NCBI GenBank assembly: GCA_037200005.1
Contig: JBBCGY010000001.1
Span: 788,416-852,415, forward strand
Source: Alphaproteobacteria bacterium
Lineage (GTDB): Bacteria; Pseudomonadota; Alphaproteobacteria; UBA9219; RFNS01
DNA: 64,000 nt
Direction: 5' to 3'
Below the pieces are notes generated by a model that saw only the letters and a list, made by a program, of their open reading frames with translations, did no database searches and was not told where the DNA came from. This document shows, piece by piece, positions 29,561 to 38,414 of this stretch. Numbering within the stretch: position 1 is the stretch's first letter; each line of letters starts with the position of its first letter. A program made the translations under genes and the position numbers.

Positions 29561-30152
29561 GTTGTCCTCTCATGTTTTTAAGTGCTCTGGAAAACGCCGC
29601 GGGCATCATGGCCAGAAGCACGCTGTCTTTGTTGATGAAGTGATGCTTGAGCGCCGCCGCGATATGGAGGATCAGAAGGGCGATGAGCGCATAAGCCATA
29701 TACTCATGCCATTCAAAAAGTTCGCGCGTCGTCTGGCCGGGATTCGGATCGCCATGAAAAAAAGGCAAGTGAGGCAATATGAAAAGACCGAAAATCCGCG
29801 TCGGTATCTTCATCGGCGACGATGAAACGCCGAGCCAGCCCACCAAAGGCATGCCGATCATCAGGCCGTAAAAGGCCCAATGAGCGGCACGCGCGGCGAT
29901 TTTTTCCAGTGCCGGCATTTCGGCGGGCAAGGGCGGCACGGGATGCGCCAGCCGCCAGCCCAGGCGAAACAAGGCCAGCGCCAGGATCGTGAAGCCGAAG
30001 GATTTATGAAGCTGATACAGGACGAACTTATTCGAATCGGAATTGTCCATGCCGCCCATATAGAATCCGGCCGCCAGCATGCCGACGAGCGCGAGCGCCA
30101 TCAGCCAGTGCAGAAAGACCGCAACGGCGCTGTACCGTTCCGCGCCCGCCAC
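29547..30152 (-). CDS. Cytochrome b561
   Basis: The 201-residue integral membrane protein has four TM segments. Conserved His lie in FLHWLMALALVGM (TM1), YQLHKSFGF (start of TM2), the third helix region AHWAFYGLMIGMP, and TM4 EWHEYMAYALIALLILHIA, matching the two b-heme sites of the bacterial b561 family. Such proteins pass electrons between the quinone pool and periplasmic acceptors, or oxidise superoxide. The start is GTG 30152, four bases after the upstream yceI stop. The gene pairs with the YceI genes on both sides, an arrangement seen often in proteobacteria. Confidence 0.93.
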   Translation of the reverse strand: MAGAERYSAVAVFLHWLMALALVGMLAAGFYMGGMDNSDSNKFVLYQLHKSFGFTILALALFRLGWRLAHPVPPLPAEMPALEKIAARAAHWAFYGLMIGMPLVGWLGVSSSPMKIPTRIFGLFILPHLPFFHGDPNPGQTTRELFEWHEYMAYALIALLILHIAAALKHHFINKDSVLLAMMPAAFSRALKNMRGQHDEI

Positions 30153-30155
30153 GGA

Positions 30156-30779
30156 TTACGAACCCTGCTGGAACTCGGTTTCGATATAAAGCTGCACATC
30201 GTCGCCGACCATGGGCAGCCACTTCTTCATGCCGAAATCGGAACGCTTGATGGTTGCCGTGGCGCTGAAGCCGACGCCGGTCTTCTGGCCCATCGGATAC
30301 GGACCCGCGCCGTTCAGCGTCACGGCCAGCGTCACCGGCTTGGTCACGCCGAGGAAGGTCAGATCGCCGGTGACTTCGCCATGCGTCGGGTCTTTTTGCT
30401 CCAGCTTGGTCGATTTGAACGTAATGGCGGGGAATTCCGCGACGTTGAATGCGTCCTTGTCGCGCAATTCTTCCTCCAGCTTGGCGTTGTTCACGTCGAC
30501 GCTGGTGGCTTCGATGGAAATGTCGAGCTTGCTCTTGGTTGGCGCTTTGGGATCGAGATCGAGCGTGCCGCTGATTTTATCGAAGCGGCCCATATAACCG
30601 GAGAAACCGAGATGCGAGAGCCGGAACATCACATTGGTATGGCCGGGATCGAGCTTGTAAACGCCCGCGGAAACGGCTGTCAGGTCGGCCTTGGGCGGCG
30701 CCATCGGTTCGGCAAGAAGGGCCGGGGAGGCCAGGCCAATGCCAGCGGCCAGAACGAGAGCTTTCATAAGATTCTGCAT
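30156..30779 (-). CDS. YceI-family protein, second copy
   Basis: ATG 30779 follows GGAG by six bases and encodes 207 residues with a signal peptide ending near LLAEP. The mature domain shows the YceI pattern more canonically than its paralogue: YKLDPGHTNVMFRLSHLGFS near the start, FNVAEFPAITFKSTKLE, GDLTFLGVTKPVTL and IKRSDFGMKKWLPMVGDDV. It is the first gene of the yceI-cytochrome b561-yceI operon. The two YceI proteins are only distantly alike, which suggests different ligands or partners rather than recent duplication. Confidence 0.94.
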   Translation of the reverse strand: MQNLMKALVLAAGIGLASPALLAEPMAPPKADLTAVSAGVYKLDPGHTNVMFRLSHLGFSGYMGRFDKISGTLDLDPKAPTKSKLDISIEATSVDVNNAKLEEELRDKDAFNVAEFPAITFKSTKLEQKDPTHGEVTGDLTFLGVTKPVTLAVTLNGAGPYPMGQKTGVGFSATATIKRSDFGMKKWLPMVGDDVQLYIETEFQQGS

Positions 30780-30941
30780 AGCGAACTCCATAACGGGCGG
30801 GGGAAGGGGACGTGGCTGGGGCGCATACCCTAAATCATTCGTCGCCCGCGTCAAGTCGGCGGTGCCGGGAGTGCTTGCGTTAGGGGCGGTTCTGGGGCAA
30901 ATTCCGGGCTCTTCGATCATGACGGAAAGGCACGGCCAGAC

Positions 30942-31381
30942 ATGAATATGCTCAATGAATTCAAGGCCTTCATCGCAAGGGGCAGCGTGATCGACCTTGC
31001 CGTCGGCAATGGTCATGGGCGTGGCTTTCACGGCTATCGTCAGCGCGCTGGTCGATTATATCATCATGCCGCCGATCGGGATGATCCTGGGCGGCATCGA
31101 TTTCTCGGATTTCTTCATTCCGCTTGACGGCAAGCACTATGCGAGCCTAAAAACGGCCAAGGACGCGGGCGCCGCCGTTATCGGCTATGGCTTATTTTTG
31201 AACGCGGTCATCAAGTTTTTGATCGTCCGCCGCCGCAGTCTTCATGATCGTTAAGGCGGTCCATCGGCTTCAGGACAGATTAAAGGTGCGTTTGATTGCC
31301 GCGCCGCCTCCCCCGACGCCGACGGAAACATTACTGGCGGAAATCCGCGATTTATTAAAACATAACAAGGAGTCACTATGA
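30942..31381 (+). pseudogene. mscL: Large-conductance mechanosensitive channel, two +1 frameshifts
   Basis: Three frames joined end to end give a complete MscL: MLNEFKAFIARGSVIDLAVG, then VMGVAFTAIVSALVDYIIMP with YGLFLNAVIKFLIV, then FMIVKAVHRLQDRLK and the terminal bundle [15 protein letters not shown]. One extra A at 31008-31009 and one extra C at 31227-31228 separate the frames. Removing both gives about 145 residues with the two TM helices, periplasmic loop and C-terminal helix of this osmotic safety valve. The restored stop overlaps the ATG of the next gene (ATGA). Sequencing error is the simplest reason; a truly broken channel is the alternative. Confidence 0.85.
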
Positions 31382-32797
31382 AAAATACGCATCAGTTTCA
31401 TTCCACCGTGCTGCGCGAATATGACGTGCGCGGCGTGATCGGCAAGACCCTGAGCGCGGCGGATGCCGCCGCGTTGGGACGCGCCTTCGGCACCGTGGTC
31501 GCGCGCCAGGGCGGAAAGAGCGTTGCCTTGGGTTATGGACGGACGGCTCAGCTCGCCGGAACTTTCCGCCGCGCTGGCGGAAGGGCTGATGTCGACCGGG
31601 CTGGCAGTCAAGCGCATCGGCCTCGGCCCGACGCCGATGCTGTATTTCGCCGTCTATCACCTCAAGGCCGATGCCGGAATCATGGTGACGGGTTCGCACA
31701 ACCCGCCCGACTATAACGGTTTCAAGATGATGATCGCGCCGCATCTGCCCGAAGGCGGGCCGGTCTATGGCGCGGCGATCCAGAAATTCGGCGACATGGC
31801 CGCGGCCGGCGATTTCGCCGTCGGCGAAGGCAGCGCATCCGATCACGACGTGCAGGATGATTATGTCGCGCGCATGGTCAAGGATTACATCCCCGGCCGC
31901 GAGTTGAACGTCGTCTGGGACAACGGCAACGGCGCGGGCGGAGAAATTCTCCGCCGCCTCGTCGCCAAGCTGCCGGGCACGCACACGCTGCTGTTCGACG
32001 ATATCGACGGCAAGTTCCCGAACCATCATCCCGATCCGACCGTGGCCGCCAATCTGCGCGATTTGCAGGCAGAAGTGGCCGCGAAGAAGGCGGACTGCGG
32101 CATCGCGTTCGACGGCGACGCGGACCGGATCGGCGCGATCGACGAGCAGGGGCGCATGATCGCGGGAGATCAGCTGCTGGCGATTTATGCGGGCGAAGTG
32201 CTGCGCGACCATCCCGGTGCGACGATCATCGCCGACGTCAAGGCGTCGCAGACCTTGTTCGACGAGATCGCGCGTCTCGGCGGCAAGCCGCTGATGTGGA
32301 AGACCGGCCATTCGCTCATCAAATCGAAGATGAAGGAAACCCGTTCGCCGCTCGCGGGCGAAATGAGCGGCCATATTTTCTTCGCCGACAAGTTCTACGG
32401 CCATGACGACGCGCTGTACTGCGCCGTGCGGCTGTTGAGCCTGCTTGCCCGCGCCGAGGAAACCCTTGGTGCGATGCGCGACCGTATTCCCAGCGTCGTC
32501 AATACGCCGGAACTGCGCTTCCAGGTGGATGAAAGCCGCAAATTCCCCGTCGTGGAAGAGATCAAGGCCCGCCTTAAGCTGAGCGGCGCGCAGGTCAACG
32601 ATATCGACGGCGTGCGGGTGAATACGGCTGACGGCTGGTGGCTGCTGCGCGCTTCGAATACCCAGGACGTTCTGGTGGCGCGCGCGGAGGGTCGCGACGA
32701 AGCGGGCCTTGCGCGGCTGCGCGGCCAGATCGCCAGCGAGCTTGGCAAAAGCGGGCTGGAACTGCCGAGCGACGAGGCGGCATCGGGGGGTCATTAA
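31378..32797 (+). pseudogene. Phosphomannomutase/phosphoglucomutase, one +1 frameshift
   Basis: The frame from ATG 31378 begins [14 protein letters not shown], the N-terminal signature of alpha-D-phosphohexomutases. It shifts at 31537-31538, where one extra G interrupts [11 protein letters not shown]. The rest, to 32797, holds the phosphoserine loop [11 protein letters not shown], the magnesium site [11 protein letters not shown], the sugar specificity loop GEMSGHIFF and the phosphate-binding RASNTQ. The restored protein has about 472 residues, normal for ManB/AlgC, which interconverts hexose 1- and 6-phosphates for surface polysaccharide or nucleotide-sugar synthesis. It is coupled to mscL by ATGA. 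Being an enzyme of central importance, it is probably intact in the cell. Confidence 0.88.
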
Positions 32798-32809
32798 GCG
32801 CAGGGGGCC

Positions 32810-34666
32810 ATGGATACATCGACGGCAGAAGAATCCCCGGAACGCCAGGGACTGGTCTGGAGCGTCGAGGAAGAACAGCGGCTCTATGATGCCTTCGCCG
32901 CCGGCAAGACCATCAAGGAATGCGTGGCCGCTCACCAGCGGGCGCCCGGCGGCATTCGCTCCCGCCTGCGCGTGCTGGGCCTGATCGATGAAGACGGCAA
33001 CACGGTCGAGCCCAGGCCGGAATTCAGCCCCAGCGCGGCATCGCAGAAACGGCACTTAAAGGAGATCGCTTCGCCGAAGCGGAAATCCGTCGTGCGCTCG
33101 GACAGGGAGAATCTCTCGCCCGAACTCAACGAGCGTTTCCGCGAAGCCCTGCGCCTGATGGAGGAAACGGACAGGAATCTGTTCGTCACCGGCAAGGCGG
33201 GCACCGGAAAATCCACGCTGCTGTCCTATTTCTGCCGCGCGACCGGCAAACAGCCCGTGGTGCTGGCGCCCACCGGCGTGGCGGCGCTGAACGTCAAGGG
33301 CCAGACCATCCACCGCTTTTTCAATTTCTATGTCGACGTGACGCCGGAGAAAGTCCGGCGGAAAAAAGCCAAGCCGCGCAACGCCAAGCTCTACAAGAAA
33401 CTCAAGACCATCATCATCGACGAGGTTTCGATGGTGCGCGCCGACTTGCTGGATTGCATCGACGCTTTCCTGCGCTTGTACGGCCCCGATCCTTCCAGGG
33501 TTTTCGGCGGCGTGCAGATGATTTTCGTCGGCGACCTTTATCAGCTGCCGCCGGTGGTCGCGTCGCAGGAAAGGGATATCTTCGCCACGCATTACCAGAC
33601 GCCCTATTTCTTCAGCGCCCATGCGCTGCAGGGCGGCGGTCTTGAAATCGTCGAACTGGAGAAAGTCTACCGCCAGAAGGATCATGACTTTGTCGATCTT
33701 CTGAATAAAATCCGCAATAATTCCGTGGAAGACCATGATATCGCGCGCATCAATAGCCGTCTGGCGAAACCCGGCCTTTCTCCGGATGGTGGTTTTCACA
33801 TTACGCTGGCGACGACCAACGCCGTCGCCGACGCCCTCAACGACGATCATCTCGCCGCGCTGAAGGGCAAGCCTCGCAGCGCCGCCGCCAGGGTGGAGGG
33901 CGAATTCGGCAGGGAATATTTCCCCACCGCCACCGACCTGCAATACAAGACCGGCGCGCAGATCATGCTGCTCAACAACGACAGCAACAAACGGTGGGTC
34001 AATGGCAGCATCGGCGTCATCGAGGCCGTGAAAGAGGACGAGGAGGGCGAGGAATATCTTGCCGTCAAGCTGCAGGATGACGGCGGCACCGTCGAGGTCT
34101 ACCCGTACACATGGGAAGTGTATCGTTTCGGCGTCGAGGATGGCGCGATAGTTTCCGAGCCGGCGGGAACCTTCACGCAATATCCGTTCCGCCTCGCCTG
34201 GGCCATCACCATTCATAAAAGCCAGGGCAAGACTTTCGAGCACGTCGTCATCGATGTCGGGCGCGGCGCGTTCGTTGCCGGGCAGATGTATGTGGCGCTC
34301 AGCCGTTGCACATCGTTCGAGGGGGTCAGCCTTAAAACGCCTATCCGGGCGCAGGATATCCGCACCGATCATCGGATTTTATCCTTCCTCGAGGACGGCC
34401 AATACCTTCAACCGGACGATAAGATGCCCCTGGCGCAAAAAATCGTCTTCATCCAGAAAACCATCGATGAAAACGCGGCGCTCGATATCACCTATCTGAA
34501 AGCCGACGACACTAAAATCTCACGCAAGGTCATTCCGCTGAGAGTCGGTCCCGCCACATATCAGGGCAAAGAATATGACGGCATGAAAGCTTTCTGCACC
34601 ATCGGGGAGGAAGAGCTCATGTTCCGGGTGGACAGGATTTTGGAGATTGCGCGGGCGGCAGGGTGA
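32810..34666 (+). CDS. PIF1-type DNA helicase with SANT-like start and WYL-like C-terminus
   Basis: The 618-residue protein is a superfamily 1B helicase. Residues 15-60 (WSVEEEQRLYDAFAAGKTI, GGIRSRLRVLGL) look like a small DNA-binding helical domain. The motor shows Walker A FVTGKAGTGKSTLL (about 125), Walker B IIDEVSMVRADLLD, FVGDLYQLPPV, and the late motifs ITIHKSQGKTFEHVVID and YVALSRCTSFEGV of PIF1/RecD-like enzymes. The last 60 residues (LDITYLKADDTKISRKVIPL, YDGMKAFCTIGEEELMFRVD) match a WYL-type domain, which binds single-stranded DNA in a Thermotoga PIF1. It starts 13 bases after the mutase gene. Confidence 0.9.
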   Translation: MDTSTAEESPERQGLVWSVEEEQRLYDAFAAGKTIKECVAAHQRAPGGIRSRLRVLGLIDEDGNTVEPRPEFSPSAASQKRHLKEIASPKRKSVVRSDRENLSPELNERFREALRLMEETDRNLFVTGKAGTGKSTLLSYFCRATGKQPVVLAPTGVAALNVKGQTIHRFFNFYVDVTPEKVRRKKAKPRNAKLYKKLKTIIIDEVSMVRADLLDCIDAFLRLYGPDPSRVFGGVQMIFVGDLYQLPPVVASQERDIFATHYQTPYFFSAHALQGGGLEIVELEKVYRQKDHDFVDLLNKIRNNSVEDHDIARINSRLAKPGLSPDGGFHITLATTNAVADALNDDHLAALKGKPRSAAARVEGEFGREYFPTATDLQYKTGAQIMLLNNDSNKRWVNGSIGVIEAVKEDEEGEEYLAVKLQDDGGTVEVYPYTWEVYRFGVEDGAIVSEPAGTFTQYPFRLAWAITIHKSQGKTFEHVVIDVGRGAFVAGQMYVALSRCTSFEGVSLKTPIRAQDIRTDHRILSFLEDGQYLQPDDKMPLAQKIVFIQKTIDENAALDITYLKADDTKISRKVIPLRVGPATYQGKEYDGMKAFCTIGEEELMFRVDRILEIARAAG

Positions 34667-34670
34667 GGGA

Positions 34671-34770
34671 TTGAGTGGGAAAACTCAACCAGTCCGCCGT
34701 CGCTCCGCTTCGCGGAGCTATGGCGGACACTCGGTTTTTCTAAACTCGCTGCGCTCGTTAAGAAAAACCG
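34671..34770. repeat. Three consecutive inverted repeats between helicase and tRNA-Lys
   Basis: Three dyads lie side by side: TTGAGT/ACTCAA (34671-34688); GTCCGCC/GGCGGAC with an inner CTCCGC/GCGGAG (34692-34728); and CGGTTTTTCT/AGAAAAACCG (34732-34770). They lie after the helicase stop and after the 3' end of tRNA-Lys on the other strand, so they may act as a two-way terminator or be a palindromic repeat element. Confidence 0.65.
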
Positions 34771-34771
34771 G

Positions 34772-34847
34772 TGGTGGGCGATCACGGGCTCGAACCGTGG
34801 ACCCGATGATTAAGAGTCATCTGCTCTACCAACTGAGCTAATCGCCC
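34772..34847 (-). tRNA. tRNA-Lys (anticodon CTT)
   Basis: On the minus strand the sequence begins GGGCGATTAGCTCAGTTGG and ends ATCGCCCACCA. The acceptor GGGCGAT pairs with ATCGCCC; the D arm is AGCTC-GAGC; the anticodon stem GATGA/TCATC closes the loop CTCTTAA with anticodon CTT, reading AAG; the T arm CACGG-TTCGAGC-CCGTG is intact. CCA is encoded (34772-34774). 76 nt with CCA. Confidence 0.97.
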
Positions 34848-34997
34848 GCACCATCTTCGGGATTTTACGCCGCCTTGCCGTGGCAGGGGCGGCGCAGGGG
34901 GTTTGATACAAGCATCAGGCGCCGTTTGCAAGCTGTCTCTCAAGCCGTCTCCGCGGGGGCGGTTAACCATGGCGGGACGGCTAATTCCAAGCCGTTT

Positions 34998-35561
34998 CTA
35001 GGCCGCCGAATTCTCGCGCCATTTGATCGAGCAGCCGATGCTTGGAGTCTGGGCCGCGGGAGCCTTGCCGGTTTCGGCCACCTGCTTCATCGCCTCGAAT
35101 AATTCGCGCTTGCCGCCTTCGATGCGTTTCATGCCGGACTCGTCCAGCCTGCCGCGATATTGCAGCGCCAGGTCGGGGCCGAAGCCGAAGAAATCCGGCG
35201 TGCAGACCGCGTCGTAAGCCTTGGCGACTTCCTGGGTCTCATCGATGACATAGGGAAAGGGGAAGCTATGCTTCTCTTTGAACAGGATCATATTGTCGAA
35301 GGAATCATCGGGATAATTTTCGACGTCGTTGGCCATGACGGCGATGCTGCCGATACCGAGAGCGGCCAGCTCTTTCATGTCGCGCGCGAGCTTGTCCGCG
35401 ATCGCCCGCACGAAGGGGCAGTGATTGCAGATGAACATGACGACAAGGCCTTTCGGCCCTTTGGCGTTCGCAAGAGAATAAAATTTACCGTCGGTTCCCT
35501 TGAGCTTGAAATCCGGAGCCTTCCATCCGGCCGTTACCGGAGGCGTTTCGAGCGCGGCCAT
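34998..35561 (-). CDS. Redoxin/AhpC-TSA family thiol protein
   Basis: The 187-residue cytoplasmic protein has the thioredoxin-like redoxin fold: PDFKLKGTDGKFYSLANA, then MFICNHCPFVRAI with a CxxC active site at about residues 45-48, DVENYPDDSFDNM, and PDFFGFGPDLALQYRGRLDE. The CNHCPFV motif defines a subgroup of small thiol-disulfide proteins often annotated as thioredoxin-family or peroxiredoxin-like; the exact reaction is not proven. It starts at ATG 35561 after GGGAGAA. It stands alone between tRNA-Lys and a divergent hybrid kinase. Confidence 0.9.
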   Translation of the reverse strand: MAALETPPVTAGWKAPDFKLKGTDGKFYSLANAKGPKGLVVMFICNHCPFVRAIADKLARDMKELAALGIGSIAVMANDVENYPDDSFDNMILFKEKHSFPFPYVIDETQEVAKAYDAVCTPDFFGFGPDLALQYRGRLDESGMKRIEGGKRELFEAMKQVAETGKAPAAQTPSIGCSIKWRENSAA

Positions 35562-35806
35562 GATCTTCTCCCTGCGGTTAGCGAGATGCCCAGCATAACG
35601 GCAATGGCATAAAATACAAAGAGGGAGTCATACGCGTGAATGCAGCGCATAGGCTTGCATGTCTGGGGAGGCGGAAAAAGCGGAAAAGCCGCGCGGCAGT
35701 CATCGAAAACTGTGTAATTCCGCCGCATTGTGGTGTAGATATAATGAAAGCCTTGAATGACGCCCTTTCCGTCTTGCAATCGGAAATACCGGGAGAATAA
35801 AAAAGC

Positions 35807-37225
35807 ATGGGGCTGGTTGCAAGTTTCCTTATGGTTTTTCTGGCGGGCGGATTGGCGGGATTGCTGATCAATGCCATCCATGCAGAACGGCGGCGCTGCA
35901 AAACAGCCGCTGGTCCCGAGTTTGACGAAGGGCGGAAGGCACAAAAAACCGCCGCAACCGATCTTGCCGTGGCGCAAGAAGCTCAGGCCGAATCCGGCAT
36001 CGCGCAAAAAGCCGTGGAATCGGCTCAGGGCGCGGCAGACAAGCATGCGCGCGTCTCGCAGGACGCCGCCAGCCAAGCCAAGTCGGAATTCCTTGCCAAT
36101 ATGAGCCATGAAATCCGCACGCCGATGAATGCGGTGATAGGCCTCACCGATCTCATGCTGACGACAAAGCTCGATGAAAAGCAGAAGCAATATATCGGCA
36201 TGTTGAAGACCAGCGCGGAAACGCTCATGGCGCTCATCAACGATTTGCTGAATATCGGCAAGATCGAATCCAGGATTATCGCGCTGGAGGAAGCTCCATT
36301 CGATATGAAGGTGCTGCTTGAGCAGGTCGTCAGCGTCATGTCCGTCAAAGCGCAGGAAAAAGGCGTCATCCTGTCGATGGATCGCGATCCGGGCCTGGAT
36401 AGGATATTTCGCGGCGACGGCGCGCGAATCCGGCAAATCATGATGAATCTCGTCGGCAATGCGGTGAAATTCACCGATCATGGACGCATCTCCATCCATA
36501 TCGGAAGCGACGGCCGCGAGGGCGGCAAAGAGAAGATTGCGATTTCCGTCAGCGACACCGGTATCGGCATCCCGCAGGAAAAGCTAAGGCATATCTTTAA
36601 TAAATTCGGCCAGCCGGATACTTCTGCGACGCGCAAATGCGGCGGCATGGGCCTGGGGCTTGCGGTATCCCAGTTGCTGGCGGCATGCATGGGCGGCGCG
36701 ATCGCGGTGGAGAGCGTTCCCGGCAAAGGCTCGACATTTACCTTGCGCCTGTTTCTGCCGGTGGAAAACGACGGCGGCGCGATCGGCTATTTTGACGATA
36801 TGATCGACATGGACGAAGGGGCGAACGCGGAAAGGATGCCCATTCTGCTGGTCGAAGATTATCAGCCTAATATCCTGGTGGCGACGATCATGCTGGAGAA
36901 TATCGGCTACCGTTGCGAAGTGGCCCGCAATGGACCGGAAGCCCTGCAAAAACTTTCTTCGGGCGCTTATTCCGTCATCCTGATGGATGTGGAGATGCAC
37001 GGCATGGATGGATTCGAGACGACCCATCGCATCCGCGCGCTGGAGAAGGCGCGCGGCATGGCGCGTCATCCCATCGTCGCCCTTACCGCGCAGGCTTTGC
37101 TGGATACGAGAAAGAAATGCCTCGACGCCGGCATGGACGATTATCTTTCCAAGCCCTTCACGCCGTACAGCTTGCAGAGAAAATTGGCGGCCTTCGCGCC
37201 GGAAGGGCTGTCGGAAGCGGTTTAG
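35807..37225 (+). CDS. Membrane-anchored hybrid histidine kinase
   Basis: The 472-residue protein has one N-terminal TM segment (residues 2-23) and an Ala/Gln-rich coiled coil (about 45-95) with no periplasmic sensor. The HisKA H-box is [18 protein letters not shown]; the ATPase has [19 protein letters not shown] and [10 protein letters not shown] receiver domain follows ([10 protein letters not shown], phosphoacceptor Asp in [13 protein letters not shown], Lys in YLSKPFTP). Phosphotransfer within the protein or onward to an Hpt protein is expected. The signal could be sensed through the coiled coil or a partner. The gene ends 25 bases before the first 120 bp direct repeat, which contains its terminator. 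Confidence 0.92.
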   Translation: MGLVASFLMVFLAGGLAGLLINAIHAERRRCKTAAGPEFDEGRKAQKTAATDLAVAQEAQAESGIAQKAVESAQGAADKHARVSQDAASQAKSEFLANMSHEIRTPMNAVIGLTDLMLTTKLDEKQKQYIGMLKTSAETLMALINDLLNIGKIESRIIALEEAPFDMKVLLEQVVSVMSVKAQEKGVILSMDRDPGLDRIFRGDGARIRQIMMNLVGNAVKFTDHGRISIHIGSDGREGGKEKIAISVSDTGIGIPQEKLRHIFNKFGQPDTSATRKCGGMGLGLAVSQLLAACMGGAIAVESVPGKGSTFTLRLFLPVENDGGAIGYFDDMIDMDEGANAERMPILLVEDYQPNILVATIMLENIGYRCEVARNGPEALQKLSSGAYSVILMDVEMHGMDGFETTHRIRALEKARGMARHPIVALTAQALLDTRKKCLDAGMDDYLSKPFTPYSLQRKLAAFAPEGLSEAV

Positions 37226-37250
37226 CGTTTCCGGAAATTTTTTGCGATGG

Positions 37251-37370
37251 TGGGAAATATCCCTTGATTTTGTCTTTGTCTTGAGATATTGACAATCCCC
37301 AGAGGGCTTGCGCCCAAAATCTGCCGAGCCGAATAAATCCGCCGCGATGATGCATCCGGCGGATTTTTTT
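37251..37370 (+). repeat. Direct repeat, copy 1 (120 bp, with terminator)
   Basis: It starts TGGGAAATATCCCTTGA and aligns without gaps to 38415-38534 with about seven mismatches. It contains a GGGCTTGCGCCC dyad and ends in an intrinsic terminator. It follows the hybrid kinase gene and precedes the putative toxin gene. Confidence 0.95.
37335..37370 (+). terminator. Intrinsic terminator of the hybrid kinase gene
   Basis: AAATCCGCCG (37335-37344) pairs with CGGCGGATTT (37357-37366) around a 12-base loop, followed by a T run. It forms the right end of repeat copy 1. Confidence 0.85.
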
Positions 37371-37409
37371 ATCGCAGCGAATTTCGTTTCATCCAGCAGG
37401 GGCGTGCTG

Positions 37410-38111
37410 ATGCTCGAAGAGAGTCTCAGAGAGGTGCATAGAAGCGCCGACAATTTGGCTTTCAGCCATTATATCAGAAGCGGTCATGTGCCGCCGATCC
37501 TGCTGGAGATCGTGCAGGCCACGTCTTCTCTCGAAGTCTTCTGCAAATATCGATGCAGGCATAAATTCAAACCTAAGTTCAGCCCCGGCCAGCCGCGCGT
37601 TCCTGCTGGCAGTCCCGATGGTGGGCAATGGACGGATGGGGGCGGCGGAGGTGGCGGGCCGACAGGAGGCGGCAAGCCAGAGGAAGCACCCGCGCCGCCG
37701 GGCCAGGTCTACGATTGGACCAACGAGCCGAATCCTCGCCGCGTCCTGGTGCCGGATGAGCCGGGGTTGGAGCCGGTTTATCCGATAGAAGGGGCCTTGG
37801 CTTTATCGTTAGGAGGGGAAGCCATCGTCACGGCGAGAGAAGCATTGCGCGCTGCCAGAATATTGCAGGCGAGGGAGACAGAAAATTCCATGTTGACAGA
37901 ACATGGTGCAAAAAGATTGGCTCAACGCGGCATTGCCGATAGTCAGATTCAAGAGGCGGTACGAACAGCAAAGCTGCAAAACCAAGTGATTACAAGAACA
38001 GGTAAATATGGTACCCCCGTGCTAATCCACAAAGGTTCGAATGGCGTTACGGTGATTATTGAGACGGTCGGTAGAAATGCGGGTAAAATTATCACAACAT
38101 ATCACCATTAA
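37410..38111 (+). CDS. Putative polymorphic toxin with PRVPAGSPDGGQWT motif
   Basis: The protein is 233 residues from ATG 37410, which follows AGGGGCG; the open frame extends upstream, but that part is the terminator of the repeat. Residues 57-75 read FSPGQPRVPAGSPDGGQWT, a motif I recall from alphaproteobacterial phage-linked proteins with variable C-terminal toxin domains. A Gly/Pro-rich linker follows. The last 75 residues (LTEHGAKRLAQRGIADSQIQ, then NGVTVIIETVGRNAGKIITT, ending YHH) resemble small RNase-fold toxin domains such as DUF4258, with His, Arg and terminal His as possible catalytic residues. A small gene follows after 15 bases, and 120 bp repeats flank both. The toxin role is inference. 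Confidence 0.6.
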   Translation: MLEESLREVHRSADNLAFSHYIRSGHVPPILLEIVQATSSLEVFCKYRCRHKFKPKFSPGQPRVPAGSPDGGQWTDGGGGGGGPTGGGKPEEAPAPPGQVYDWTNEPNPRRVLVPDEPGLEPVYPIEGALALSLGGEAIVTAREALRAARILQARETENSMLTEHGAKRLAQRGIADSQIQEAVRTAKLQNQVITRTGKYGTPVLIHKGSNGVTVIIETVGRNAGKIITTYHH

Positions 38112-38126
38112 GTGGGATTCGCGACT

Positions 38127-38393
38127 ATGACCATATCACTTTCCAATGTAGAATCGGCGCTCTTCGCTGAAGACATCGAGGGGTTGCTTGCGCTTGGTGC
38201 GCCAGATGACGAATATTTTCCTGAAGCAAAGGACATAACGGCGGCTTTGACCACATTGAGCAAGGATCGATTGACCGAGGCCAACGTCATTGCCGTTATT
38301 TCCTTGGTATGGGCAAAATATTTTGAGCTTTCAAACGATGATATCGAAAAGCGTATCCCCGCTTTCCGGCGCATCGCGCAAAATCTTTTGTAG
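38127..38393 (+). CDS. Putative immunity protein
   Basis: The small acidic protein has 88 residues from ATG 38127. The core LLALGAPDDEYFPEAKDITAAL resembles DUF1871-like and other small proteins with a GAPxDEYxxEA motif that occur as immunity proteins beside polymorphic toxins. The rest is helical (VIAVISLVWAKYFEL). Its position 15 bases behind the toxin-like gene, small size and acidic charge fit an immunity partner that blocks the basic C-terminal toxin domain. No function is proven. The second repeat copy, with a terminator, follows 21 bases after its stop and closes the unit. Confidence 0.5.
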   Translation: MTISLSNVESALFAEDIEGLLALGAPDDEYFPEAKDITAALTTLSKDRLTEANVIAVISLVWAKYFELSNDDIEKRIPAFRRIAQNLL

Positions 38394-38414
38394 GACGCAG
38401 AAAAATTCTACATC

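Noticed and set aside
34772-34847. tRNA-Lys as the attachment site of the phage-like cluster
   Set aside because: No duplicate of the tRNA 3' end was found near 52.6 kb, and two ordinary host genes lie between the tRNA and the cluster.
37308-37409. Longer start for the putative toxin inside repeat copy 1
   Set aside because: The extra 34 codons would be encoded by the terminator hairpin of the upstream kinase gene; ATG 37410 has a suitable ribosome-binding site.
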